Source: Brachynemurus nebulosus | Lineage: Eukaryota > Arthropoda > Insecta > Neuroptera > Myrmeleontidae | Assembly (NCBI GenBank): GCA_035578155.1 | Contig: JAPWDM010000017.1 | Span: forward strand, 2,256,001 to 2,320,000 | Length of the DNA: 64,000 nt | Direction: 5' to 3' | Shown here: piece by piece, positions 11,825-22,552 of the stretch | Position numbering within the stretch: position 1 is the stretch's first letter | Layout: the number at the start of each line of letters is the position of its first letter | The notes under the pieces: generated by a model | Told to the model about the DNA's origin: nothing | The model's database searches: none | Seen by the model: the letters and a program-made list of their open reading frames with translations, nothing else | Program-made: the position numbers and the translations under genes

Positions 11825-13354
11825 GGTTATTCCACGGTCACTCACGTTACATTTTACTCCAAAACTGAGACAAAACCACTAATTTTATACAAGAAGAATT
11901 GCAAAATAACAGTATATCTCTCAATAAAACCTTTCTTCATTAACTAAGTAATTTTATTTAATAAAAAAAAAAATGAAGCAGGCTTATGAATATATTTAAA
12001 AAAGTGTCTTATTGTTCTGGTAACTCATGTTACACATGGAGACATGGTGAACGCAGTCATTTAGGTTGGGGTTGAATCTCTGTTCTATTTAACTAATGTA
12101 GATGATTTAAAAAATATACAAAGATAAAATGAATGCTCTTTATTTATTTCACATTAAAAGAATAAGCATCTATGTTAATAAAATAATTTTAAAAATTCTA
12201 AGAAAAGTCACTCATGTTACATCACTTTGGTCACTCACGTTACTTGTACAAAGGTCCACATCAACCACATATATTACTTAAGGGAAATGAAAAAATACTT
12301 AAAATTAACTGATTAATTAATATTTCACTGACAGTTATTACAACTGGGCACTCAAATTGGGTATTATTACGAAAATAAATCATTTTCAACGTATACGAAA
12401 ATACCACGAAATTTCGGCGGAAAAACGGGGGAAGTGGGGGCAGGTAAATGTGAAATCCCTAAAAGATACACTCCGGATACTAACTCAATACATATATACA
12501 AAATTTCAGCGTTATAGGTTTATTTCGGGGCCTGTAAGCGTGACACAAACAACGAAAACGTTGAAAAAACATCAAATTGTGGCGTAAAAATGGTGGAGAT
12601 GAGGGTTAAACACTGTAAGCACACTCTAGGTACCAAATCTATCAAAATACAAAATTTCAACTCCTTAGGTCAATTCTGGGAGGCTATAAGTGTGTCAAAC
12701 TCCCCAACACCGTTTTTCCGTACTCTGTTACCTCCAAATCGTACTTGGAAGGGAAATTTTGGCACGAATGCACAATGGAACAATTACTTAATTCTACAGT
12801 ATCCTAAAAATACATATTTTTATTGTAAAAACATTTAACATAAGTGACACAACGTGTAACATGAGTGACCGGTCACTCACGTTACACATTTCAATTTCTT
12901 GTATAATATTCAAAAGAAAGTAATATTACAAATATCTAAATGAAGAAGTATATCAAGCCTTATACTAAAAAATGTTCTTTTTGGTCACTCATGTTACAAA
13001 ATTTTGAGGCTATCTTTGTTGTCGATTTTTGTGGTGATATTGTTGAATGATTCGGGCGTGCTTCACGTGTAAGAAAGGTGTACGCACTTAATATTAAATG
13101 ATATCATTGTTTTCTATATATTTCGCGAGAATTCACAGTTATTAAAAAATTATTTATAACACTTTTCGTGAAGCGGAACATCAAGTGCAGCAAGACAGTG
13201 AAAATTCCACTCTAATTGTCAAAAGTCACAACTGATGTCTATAATTTCGGTGTTGCCAGATAGTAAATTTTGTTTAGTCTGTGCTCTATTTGACTTACTT
13301 TAAATAAACAACATTTAATTTTTTGCATTTATGTCGCATTTTCATGGAATAACC
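11825..13354. mobile_element. 1.53-kb TIR element with repeated GTCACTCACGTTAC motifs
   Basis: The ends are GGTTATTCCA (11825-11834) and TGGAATAACC (13345-13354), flanked by CCCTAG on both sides (11819-11824 and 13355-13360), a likely 6-bp TSD. Inside are seven copies of a 14-bp motif GTCACTCAYGTTAC: at 11837, 12020 (one variant base), 12207, 12230, 12856 (inverted), 12872 and 12984. The copies at 12856 and 12872 are head to head. Bases 12,357-12,830 resemble the family K sub-repeats of 59.9-60.6 kb. No transposase is visible. The superfamily is not assigned. Confidence 0.75.
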
Positions 13355-13360
13355 CCCTAG

Positions 13361-13560
13361 TGGATATCATACAGTATAGTATATATGCATTTAAACGAGT
13401 TTAACTTTTCTTAAGGTAAAAAAGTTAAAAATCGGTTGGGTAGTCTATTTTTGACACTTTTGGGACTCCCGCATCCTGGCGGATCTCATATAATATAACT
13501 TATATCCATCTAAAATAGTTTAGCTCTCTAACAGTGAACAAATTTTCAAAAAAGTTAGTT
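13361..13560 (-). repeat. Continuation of interrupted satellite-related monomers
   Basis: It resumes with TGGATATCATACAGTATAGT and carries a further inverted monomer (ATCGGTTGGGTAGTCTATTT, GGCGGATCTCATATAATATA, ATCTAAAATAGTTTAGCTC). Together with 11,700-11,818 it forms the target of the element above. Confidence 0.7.
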
Positions 13561-13689
13561 AATTTTCATTTTGAAAAATGAAATAGATATAAATATTGTT
13601 ATTGTAATGATAAAAACTATGAAGCACTTATTGTAAGGAAAATTTCTTAATTTTTCTCAAAAGCTAGTTTACTTAGAATTATGTTTTAA

Positions 13690-13930
13690 AAGCTTGCCTT
13701 ACATAATTTTTTACGCTCTTTTTAATAGTGTAAAGAATAATTAAAAAGACTTCTGGCTAAATTTTTCAAAAAACGACTAAAAATGGTGAAAAATGGCCAA
13801 AATTTTAGCTTCCAAAAATCGGACGTATCTGGCTGACGTCCTCACTCAAGCTATCGGGACTTGACCATCTCACCAAGTTTCGTAAAGCTTTCGAGAGTTA
13901 TCGCGCAGACACACACAAATGTGTGTAAGG
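13690..13930 (-). mobile_element. Family H fragment, inverted
   Basis: Reading the minus strand gives the family H second half: ACACACA, CGCGATAACTCTCGAAAGC, a diverged GGACGTCAGCCAGATACGTC block and the poly-A/T-rich tail. The (TA)n tract and 5' half are missing. Confidence 0.6.
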
Positions 13931-14911
13931 TAAGAGCACCAGTAGCCGGCATTGACCCAATAGCCGTCAAGTTTCAGTAAAATGATAAATGTTAAGATAT
14001 TATGGAAGCATATATTTTTTGTGTTTCCTGCTACACGTTCTGGAAAGTATTCCTAACCGTTTTTCCATTTATGATAGCATTCAGTTTGCATTAGATATAA
14101 TAACGACTCATTTGAAAGTTAGTGTTTGTAAAATTTGCATATTTTCACAAAAACTCTTAAAAACTAAACTAAAAAGTTTTAGCTAAGCACTAATTTAATT
14201 TTACTGTAATTTTGACTTAACGAATAATTGTTATATTTTTTTCTTTTTTTGAGGTTTATTATGAATTAAATCTTATTGAATAATAGTTTTTAGACCAGAA
14301 AACCTAAGAGAAATTTATTATTTTTGATGGGGACCACTGGTACATAAAATACGGGCATTTTCTAGTAACCGTCATAGTGACGGTTATTGGGGTAACAAAT
14401 TGTATTTTTAACCGATTCAGTGCCATTGGCATGTTAACATGCCAAAGGAAACAAAGAGAGAAATATATCTTGCAACAAAAGACAAGACTATATGTATTTT
14501 TAAAGTCATTAATCATTTTGACATTTTTAAGCCGCACTGAAATGGTTTAAATTGAAAAATATTGTTTCTCAGTTTTATAATTTTATAAATAATAAAAATA
14601 AATTACAAGTACACTAAAAATCTACACTGGGTTATTTTCTAATAAAAATTTTTCCCAAAAAATGAATTAAAGTTAAATTGATACCTCTCTAGTTGTCCGA
14701 CTTGTTTTAAAATGAAATAATAATAAAAAGATAATACTGTGGATAATTTTATATATATAGATATTTACAGAAATATGTAAAATTTGCTTCTAATAATTTT
14801 TATTGAATGTTTTAACATAATTGAATTTATAGTGTACTATAAGATCATAAAAAAATTTGTTTATTATTGTCAGCAAAAAAATTTTCGACGGTTTGACTAA
14901 TACTCATACTA
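13931..14911. other. Intergenic, nothing recognised
   Basis: AT-rich, no supported gene. Confidence 0.5.
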
Positions 14912-14919
14912 GTGATGGA

Positions 14920-15317
14920 GAACTATCGATAGTCCCGACTATCGATAGTTCTGACTATCGATAGTCCCGACTATCGATAGTTACGATAGTCGTGAAACTA
15001 TCGATAGTTATCGATAGTTTATCGATAGTTTTTGATACCCAAGTTGGGCGGCATTTAGATAGCCGGCGAGCAAAAAAAAAAAAAAGAAAAAAGGTCGCCG
15101 GTTTTACGCTGGGGCGGAATTATTCCTTTTTGCCCGGAAATTCCCCTAAAATGGTTGTTTTTATATCTCTGGCTATAATTTCTATGAAATTTTTATTATC
15201 TTTAGTATTTATAAGTAAACGAAGTGACTGAAAAAAAGTACCGAAAACTATCGATAGTAAAAAAAAAAATATCGATAGTTTTCGATAGTCAAAACTATCG
15301 ATAGTTCTCCACCACTA
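14920..15317. mobile_element. hAT-type MITE with TATCGATA clusters
   Basis: The 23-bp TIRs (14920-14942 and 15295-15317) match at 22 of 23 positions and start TAGTGATGGAGAACTATCGA. An 8-bp direct repeat ACTCATAC flanks them (14912-14919 and 15318-15325). An 8-bp TSD with TAGTG-type ends is characteristic of the hAT superfamily. The sub-terminal regions hold about ten copies of the palindrome TATCGATA or its near forms, concentrated at 14,932-15,032 and 15,247-15,305. No transposase is encoded. Confidence 0.9.
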
Positions 15318-15394
15318 ACTCATACACATACTGCATACATATGTACCAATACCAAAAATCAATAAATTATCCTTTATGCAAATCAACATTCATG

Positions 15395-15625
15395 TTGTCA
15401 ACTATGAGCCAAGACACACGACCCACGCCACGACCACGCGACAACGACAAAATAGTGGCTGTTCTGTGGCCGGGTATGTATGCATGTACTTTTCTTATGG
15501 AAACACAAATTTCAAGACACACGAGCCACAGCTTGTCGTCGTAATCGGACACTGTCGCAATGTGTCGTCGTATTGTCGTTTTTAGTCGCTAAAACTTGCG
15601 AACAGTGGACCACTTTTAAGCGACA
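15395..15625. repeat. GC-richer repeat with GACACACGA motifs
   Basis: It contains GAGCCAAGACACACGACCCA, a CACGACCACGCGACAACGAC block and later AAGACACACGAGCCACAG. The same vocabulary appears as a hairpin at 23,320-23,466, so this is probably a related transposon fragment. Overlapping short ORFs on both strands are by-products of the higher GC. Confidence 0.5.
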
Positions 15626-15984
15626 AATACATACTAGTACTACTACAGTGTCTCTCGAACATTACAACAAATCATTGAATAATACGACTCAAGTAGGTGT
15701 TTAGTAATTTTTGTTTTGTTTAGTTTTCTTAATTGTGTGTATTTTTTTTAAATTTTTGTTGGTCTTTTAAATTGTTTATTTTTTTTTTGTTTTTTTCTTA
15801 AAAAAATGGCAATTGTTAATGAAGATTCGTTTGATACTAAATTATTTATTGAGGAAATCCGGAATTTACCTGCAATCTGAGATTAAACATATTCGGGATA
15901 TAGTAATTGCATAGAAAAACTAAAGGCATAAGAATATCCTTGCTTCAAATTTTATGAAAACTTTGAGAATAAAGAAAAAATACC

Positions 15985-16058
15985 CCTGTCGCAGCACCTG
16001 CATAACATAGCGAATTTCCAAATTTTGGGGACAGGCGGATCTCATCTAAGAACTGTAC
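15985..16058 (-). repeat. Family H 3' terminus plus satellite monomer, left part of an interrupted copy
   Basis: It starts TACCCCTGTCGCAGCACCTG, continues CATAACATAGCGAATTTCC, and runs into GGCGGATCTCATCTAAGAAC. The copy resumes at 18,748 after the tRNA palindrome. Confidence 0.75.
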
Positions 16059-16070
16059 CTATTTAAAATA
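16059..16070 (+). repeat. Left 12-bp target-site duplication of the tRNA palindrome
   Basis: CTATTTAAAATA, identical to 18736-18747. Joining the flanks restores the satellite phrase around AAAATAGTTTAGC, which supports a true insertion. Confidence 0.85.
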
Positions 16071-16273
16071 CTTTTAATTTCAAATGTTATCGAGTGCCTG
16101 TGAAACATTATTAGTGTATGGCGGATTTTTATCCGTATTTAAACATACACCAATATTCATATGTTCACTCAATGTCCAGCTTTGGCTGATACCTGAACAC
16201 TCGATGTACTTTGGCAAATGGCCAATTCATTATGTTAATTAAAATTGACATAGTGTTTGAAAAATTACCAAAC

Positions 16274-16345
16274 TGGATCGGCTGGGACTCGAACCCGGAT
16301 CTCTTGGTTACCAGCCAAGCGCCTTACCAACTAGGCCACCGATCA
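16274..16345 (-). tRNA. tRNA-Thr(GGU)-like sequence, copy 1
   Basis: The cloverleaf is almost complete: a 4-bp D stem, a 5-bp anticodon stem with loop CTGGTAA (anticodon GGU), a 4-nt variable loop and a T loop TTCGAGT. Two mismatches stand out, T-C at pair 1-72 and C-A at pair 50-64. The internal Pol III A box TGGCCTAGTTGG and B box GGTTCGAGTCC match consensus. A T5 run about 10 bases downstream on the tRNA strand would act as terminator. Animals normally decode these Thr codons with an AGU-anticodon tRNA, so I take this as a tRNA-derived repeat, not a cellular tRNA gene. Confidence 0.7.
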
Positions 16346-16621
16346 CTTGTTCGAGTGCCACTCCAATTCAGTAATCAATCAAACACAACCTCTCTCTAAT
16401 GCGAGACGCAGTTTTATACTTTTAATTTCAAATGTTATCGAGTGCCTGTGAAACATTATTAGTGTATGGCGGATTTTTATCCGTATTTAAACATACACCA
16501 ATATTCATATGTTCACTCAATGTCCAGCTTTGGCTGATACCTGAACACTCGATGTACTTTGGCAAATGGCCAATTCATTATGTTAATTAAAATTGACATA
16601 GTGTTTGAAAAATTACCAAAC

Positions 16622-16693
16622 TGGATCGGCTGGGACTCGAACCCGGATCTCTTGGTTACCAGCCAAGCGCCTTACCAACTAGGCCACCGATCA
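16622..16693 (-). tRNA. tRNA-Thr(GGU)-like sequence, copy 2
   Basis: Same as copy 1, exactly 348 bp further along, with intact A and B boxes and T5 terminator. Confidence 0.7.
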
Positions 16694-16969
16694 CTTGTTC
16701 GAGTGCCACTCCAATTCAGTAATCAATCAAACACAACCTCTCTCTAATGCGAGACGCAGTTTTATACTTTTAATTTCAAATGTTATCGAGTGCCTGTGAA
16801 ACATTATTAGTGTATGGCGGATTTTTATCCGTATTTAAACATACACCAATATTCATATGTTCACTCAATGTCCAGCTTTGGCTGATACCTGAACACTCGA
16901 TGTACTTTGGCAAATGGCCAATTCATTATGTTAATTAAAATTGACATAGTGTTTGAAAAATTACCAAAC

Positions 16970-17041
16970 TGGATCGGCTGGGACTCGAACCCGGATCTCT
17001 TGGTTACCAGCCAAGCGCCTTACCAACTAGGCCACCGATCA
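16970..17041 (-). tRNA. tRNA-Thr(GGU)-like sequence, copy 3
   Basis: Same sequence and spacing as the two preceding copies. Confidence 0.7.
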
Positions 17042-17317
17042 CTTGTTCGAGTGCCACTCCAATTCAGTAATCAATCAAACACAACCTCTCTCTAATGCGA
17101 GACGCAGTTTTATACTTTTAATTTCAAATGTTATCGAGTGCCTGTGAAACATTATTAGTGTATGGCGGATTTTTATCCGTATTTAAACATACACCAATAT
17201 TCATATGTTCACTCAATGTCCAGCTTTGGCTGATACCTGAACACTCGATGTACTTTGGCAAATGGCCAATTCATTATGTTAATTAAAATTGACATAGTGT
17301 TTGAAAAATTACCAAAC

Positions 17318-17389
17318 TGGATCGGCTGGGACTCGAACCCGGATCTCTTGGTTACCAGCCAAGCGCCTTACCAACTAGGCCACCGATCA
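17318..17389 (-). tRNA. tRNA-Thr(GGU)-like sequence, copy 4
   Basis: Last copy of the left arm; its mirror partner is copy 5 across the centre at 17487. Confidence 0.7.
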
Positions 17390-17584
17390 CTTGTTCGAGT
17401 GCCACTCCAATTCAGTAATCAATCAAACACAACCTCTCTCTAATGCGAGACGCAGTTTTATACTTTTAATTTCAAATGTTACAGGCACTCGATAACATTT
17501 GAAATTAAAAGTATAAAACTGCGTCTCGCATTAGAGAGAGGTTGTGTTTGATTGATTACTGAATTGGAGTGGCACTCGAACAAG

Positions 17585-17656
17585 TGATCGGTGGCCTAGT
17601 TGGTAAGGCGCTTGGCTGGTAACCAAGAGATCCGGGTTCGAGTCCCAGCCGATCCA
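17585..17656 (+). tRNA. tRNA-Thr(GGU)-like sequence, copy 5
   Basis: First copy of the right arm, sense on the plus strand. The A box starts at 17592. The 3' part ends GCCGATCCA, and the T5 Pol III terminator lies at 17666-17670. Confidence 0.7.
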
Positions 17657-17932
17657 GTTTGGTAATTTTTCAAACACTATGTCAATTTTAATTAACATAA
17701 TGAATTGGCCATTTGCCAAAGTACATCGAGTGTTCAGGTATCAGCCAAAGCTGGACATTGAGTGAACATATGAATATTGGTGTATGTTTAAATACGGATA
17801 AAAATCCGCCATACACTAATAATGTTTCACAGGCACTCGATAACATTTGAAATTAAAAGTATAAAACTGCGTCTCGCATTAGAGAGAGGTTGTGTTTGAT
17901 TGATTACTGAATTGGAGTGGCACTCGAACAAG

Positions 17933-18004
17933 TGATCGGTGGCCTAGTTGGTAAGGCGCTTGGCTGGTAACCAAGAGATCCGGGTTCGAGTCCCAGCCGA
18001 TCCA
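17933..18004 (+). tRNA. tRNA-Thr(GGU)-like sequence, copy 6
   Basis: Same as copy 5, 348 bp downstream. Confidence 0.7.
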
Positions 18005-18280
18005 GTTTGGTAATTTTTCAAACACTATGTCAATTTTAATTAACATAATGAATTGGCCATTTGCCAAAGTACATCGAGTGTTCAGGTATCAGCCAAAGCT
18101 GGACATTGAGTGAACATATGAATATTGGTGTATGTTTAAATACGGATAAAAATCCGCCATACACTAATAATGTTTCACAGGCACTCGATAACATTTGAAA
18201 TTAAAAGTATAAAACTGCGTCTCGCATTAGAGAGAGGTTGTGTTTGATTGATTACTGAATTGGAGTGGCACTCGAACAAG

Positions 18281-18352
18281 TGATCGGTGGCCTAGTTGGT
18301 AAGGCGCTTGGCTGGTAACCAAGAGATCCGGGTTCGAGTCCCAGCCGATCCA
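18281..18352 (+). tRNA. tRNA-Thr(GGU)-like sequence, copy 7
   Basis: Same as copy 5, 696 bp downstream. Confidence 0.7.
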
Positions 18353-18628
18353 GTTTGGTAATTTTTCAAACACTATGTCAATTTTAATTAACATAATGAA
18401 TTGGCCATTTGCCAAAGTACATCGAGTGTTCAGGTATCAGCCAAAGCTGGACATTGAGTGAACATATGAATATTGGTGTATGTTTAAATACGGATAAAAA
18501 TCCGCCATACACTAATAATGTTTCACAGGCACTCGATAACATTTGAAATTAAAAGTATAAAACTGCGTCTCGCATTAGAGAGAGGTTGTGTTTGATTGAT
18601 TACTGAATTGGAGTGGCACTCGAACAAG

Positions 18629-18700
18629 TGATCGGTGGCCTAGTTGGTAAGGCGCTTGGTTGGTAACCAAGAGATCCGGGTTCGAGTCCCAGCCGATCCA
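18629..18700 (+). tRNA. tRNA-Thr(GGU)-like sequence, copy 8 (variant)
   Basis: Same as the others except loop base 32 is T instead of C (CTTGGTTGGTAACC). The anticodon GGU is unchanged. The unit is cut off 35 bp downstream at the end of the array. Confidence 0.7.
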
Positions 18701-18735
18701 GTTTGGTAATTTTTCAAACACTATGTCAATTTTAA

Positions 18736-18747
18736 CTATTTAAAATA
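18736..18747 (+). repeat. Right 12-bp target-site duplication of the tRNA palindrome
   Basis: CTATTTAAAATA, identical to 16059-16070. Confidence 0.85.
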
Positions 18748-19140
18748 GTTTAGCTTTCTAAGAGTAAAAGATTTTTTAAAATCGGCTGGGTAATTAGTTT
18801 TGATATTTTTGGGACCCAAGAACCCGAACGGACTTTGTGCAGCATAGTTGTATCCATCTAAAATAATTTAGTTCTCTAACAGTGAAAAAATTTTCAAAAT
18901 CGGTCGGTTAGTTTATTTTTTACAATAATGGAAACAGTAAACCCTAGCGGAAATCATACAACATAACCTTTATTCATCTAAAATAATTTTAGTAAAAAGT
19001 TTATCCTAACAGTAAAAAACGGGTCCTAGGGATCTCATATAACATATGGTAGTCCGTAAGGTTCTTGTGGACATCATTTAATTACTTAATGAATTCAAAT
19101 ACTTTAACTTACTAACGGTGAAAAAATTTTCAAAATTTTC
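18748..19140 (-). repeat. Diverged satellite monomers, right part of the interrupted copy
   Basis: About three inverted, diverged 120-bp monomers, each with an ATCTAAAATAATTTAG-like core, a CTCTAACAGTGAAAAAATTT phrase and an AATCGGTCGGTTAGTTTATT-like phrase. They continue the copy begun at 15,985. Confidence 0.7.
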
Positions 19141-19479
19141 GACATTCGCTAAAAAAATCATTGAAAAATATTTTATATGTTTCGATCAATTAATGGTCAA
19201 CATCAGCAAATAAAAGTTACTCAAATCGAAGAAAAGAATGAGTTATTTGTCCGTAGAAATTAAAATACAAATTCTGAAAACGAGCAAAGAAATATTGAAA
19301 AAACTAGATCGGCAAAACATTCTGACAAATAACACTACCCAACTAATACTCGCCAATTTGAATGAAAATTAACATACTTATTAAACAGCGAAAAATATTA
19401 AATACGTGTTTTTTTTTATTTCGGCTAAATACGCTTTTTAGGGGTAGAAAACACCATTCAACCTCTGTAGATGAAAACA

Positions 19480-20240
19480 GTTATAGCTAAATATTTTTGA
19501 AACGACATATTTTCTGAAAAAAGGGCTGAGTACCAAATTTGTAGAATTTAAAGCGATGCACTTGATAGTGACCCTGAAATCGATTTTCAAGGTCAGTTGA
19601 AAATGATTAGCCATTGCCGAATTTTGACCATATCCTGTACCTATAAGCAGTAATTTCATGTATTGACTCAATCTATCTTCAAAATTGATTTGTTGCGTTA
19701 TTTTTCTAAAATAAAAAAAATAAAAACCTGGCGAAATGGAAAAATAGACGCAAATTTATAGAAAAAATTAGAAGAAAACATTTTTGTAAGTAATTTTAGA
19801 AGTAAAGTTAAGGAAAGATTTAATATCACTCCAATTGTAAGTTAAACATTAACTTTATCTTATATTAGAAATTTTCAAAATTTTTTAAAATTTTTATTGC
19901 TACTCTATAGTTATCATATTAGGAATTCAATTGAACATATGATTAACTATTATTTTTCCGATTGCGATTGAGCAAGTATTTTTCAAAATTACTTCTTGAT
20001 CACTTATTTTCTATCTTGCATGTGAAATTCGTTCGAATATACTTTGAACCATTTAGGGATGAAAAGTAAACTACTCCTTTTGAAAAATATTAAATGATTT
20101 TCAAATGACTTTGGAAATTGACCCCAAGGTCAACTTCAAAGTCATCATCAAGTGCATCACTTTGAACTCTATAACTTTGGTCCTAAGCACTTTTTTCAGA
20201 AAATATATCGTAACATAATCCACTTCTATGTTGATTCCTG
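19480..20240. mobile_element. Imperfect long inverted-repeat element
   Basis: Bases about 19,505-19,625 (with ATATTTTCTGAAAAAAG, GCGATGCACTTGATAGTGA and a CAAGGTCA block) recur inverted at about 20,085-20,225. The arms are diverged. The exact ends and any target duplication cannot be fixed. No transposase ORF; the short minus-strand ORF overlapping the left arm is not a gene. Confidence 0.55.
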
Positions 20241-21139
20241 GTCTCTTTTCCTGCGTTTCTAATATTTATGTCAATAAAAAATGTGCTAGCACCGTAGACA
20301 AGGATGAATAGGTACGCATTCAGACTTCACACCGTATTTTTTTGTATTTATTTTATGAGTACCTAATCTTTAATATATTAAAAATTTACGCGAAGATGGT
20401 CACTTTATCAGCAGTATCCAAAAAAATTTAAAAATATCGGTGGTTTTTGAAAAATTAACAAAAATCGTATAATTTCTTTTCTATGAAAAATTGGGGTCAA
20501 AAGAGACGAGAAAAGAGTAAATGGGGACAACCCGTAGGGTCGACCAAAATTGAAATTCTAATATAAAATAATTTCGAACTTTTTGTATTTATACATTCAA
20601 AAAAGAAATAATAGGTACTTGATGATTTTCTTTAAAAATAAACGTAGAATCTAAAATAAAGTTTATATACCCCTGTCGTTTACCCCTAAGTTTATATTCC
20701 TCCTATTCTTATTTTAGTTCAAAAAATAATTTTTCAAAAGACTAAGACATAATAATTAATAACAGTGAGATTCTACGTCCATTTTCAGACTTTTGTCTAA
20801 TACAGACGTTACCTAGAATTTTTTTTATCTACAAAAACATCAGTCTACAGAATTTAATTTATTAGTTAGGAAAATAATTCAAATATGTCTCACTAACAAT
20901 AAATGTCTTAAATGAGTTTAAAAAATCAAAACGATACTATTTATTAAATTGCGTAAAAGCTAGTAAATGCAATAACAGATATGATGAATTTATAAGGATT
21001 TTCTTGTACTACAAAATCTTAAAAATATGGGAACGCGTACTTTTTTTCGTTAATTGTGTTTTATTTTTTTGCACAAAATTTTAAAAATACTTTATTTTCT
21101 TAAGAAAGGGAGGCAACTTTAGTCACAGATATGCCTATG
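20241..21139. other. Intergenic, nothing recognised
   Basis: AT-rich. It includes a short phrase AGTAAATGGGGACAACCC, related to one near 24,520. No gene supported. Confidence 0.45.
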
Positions 21140-22482
21140 AAAAGTTTTTGGTAATCCGGGAAAAACGAAAACACTTTTTAAAATTTTTTTATTGTTAAAA
21201 TCGAAATGTTCTTTTAAAGAGGGTTAAAATTATCATATTTTACATTAAAATTTTGATACAATCACTCCCTAACTAACGAGCCTTACTTAATATTAGGAAA
21301 TTGAGAAAAAACACGTCAATTAGATTTTTTTACACAGATTTTATTTGTTATATAATTCAAAAGGATATTTTAAAAATGTGTATGAATGGCTTTCATTAAA
21401 TAAATTTCAATATATTTTCCATTTATTTTAACAGTGGAATGTCCTTATTAGTGGCTATACTTTCGGCTTGCAGCGAATTAGACGAAGATTTTCTTCTAAA
21501 ACCAAATTTAATAATTAATTAAAGTAATAAAAAAAAATTTGTGGATTTCCTACCGTTCAAATATAATCTTTATTGTATGTAAAAATGTTATTACATTTTT
21601 TCAAAAAACTGTAAGTAAACTGTAAAATTTTCTTTACAAATATGTTAAAATAGAGAAATGTTTCCTTTTTAATTTATTTTTAACTCTTTTTAAATGATTC
21701 ACTTTAAAATTTTTTAATATTTCTTAATCGAAATTTCATAAAAGAATGTGTCAAAATTTAAAAAAATTTTTCTTTGTTAAAAAAAAAAATTGAATGTGCA
21801 AAATTATTTAATATTAGAATACTCTGATTATACAATTCTAATCATAACTGTATTGTCAATTGGATAGAAGATTACGTAAAAATATTATTGTTTGAATATG
21901 ATTTAACGTAATTTTTATACGATTGAAGCAAACTCTTATTAATTTTAGGAAGGTGTAAATATAATCTAAATTCTGATCATATCACATAACAGATATCGTC
22001 GGGATTTTTTTTGTAAAAAAAAATGGAACAGAGATACATTATAAAAACATTTAACTGACAGAGAAATAGAATATAGCCGAATCGTTAAATTGGATTAAAA
22101 AAATCATGACACGCTACTTATAAAGCGGTTTTTTTCGAATTTAGCTCGCAAAAAATGAGACAGAAAAAAAAAGAATGCGAGTGCGAGTGAAATGGAGAAC
22201 GACATATTTCCTAGTTTTTCTCGAAAAGTAAATAATTTAGAGCAACGCTATAAAAACATTTTTTATGCATTTTACCTTTTACTAGGGCTTGGTGTAAAAA
22301 AAAATTTGAAAAATTGCTTAATTCTGGCAAAAAACTCATTTTGTTGACAAAAAACGCCCGGAAAACCTACTTCTGGGCATCCGACGTGTCTGGCTAACGA
22401 ACTAATCCAACGATTTGGAAAATCGAATTGGCACACAAAATTTCATAAGCATTAAACGTTTCGTTCGAGAGTTATCGCGCGG

Positions 22483-22552
<70 letters not shown>

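Larger units (their letters stand above)
16071..18735. mobile_element. Palindromic tandem array of 348-bp tRNA-bearing units
   Basis: Four head-to-tail 348-bp units in one orientation (16071-17481) face inverted units (17493-18735) across an 11-base spacer CAGGCACTCGA (17482-17492). The arms pair over about 1,243 bp with almost no difference; the one I noticed is a C-to-T in the last right-hand copy near 18660. The right arm stops inside a unit just after CAATTTTAA, and the left arm begins at CTTTTAATTTC. Each unit carries one tRNA-Thr(GGU)-like sequence and a 62-codon antisense ORF that translates the tRNA's complement and is not a gene. A 12-bp direct repeat flanks the whole. It has no poly-A tail, no terminal inverted motif beyond the palindrome itself, and no protein. 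What moved it is unknown; a LINE-mobilised tRNA-SINE multimer is one option. Confidence 0.85.

Noticed and set aside
16211..18415. Seven identical 62-codon ORFs (start MANGQFIM) in the palindromic array as a gene family
   Set aside because: Each ORF reads through the antisense of the tRNA-like sequence, and its identity comes simply from repeat identity; there is no independent coding signal.
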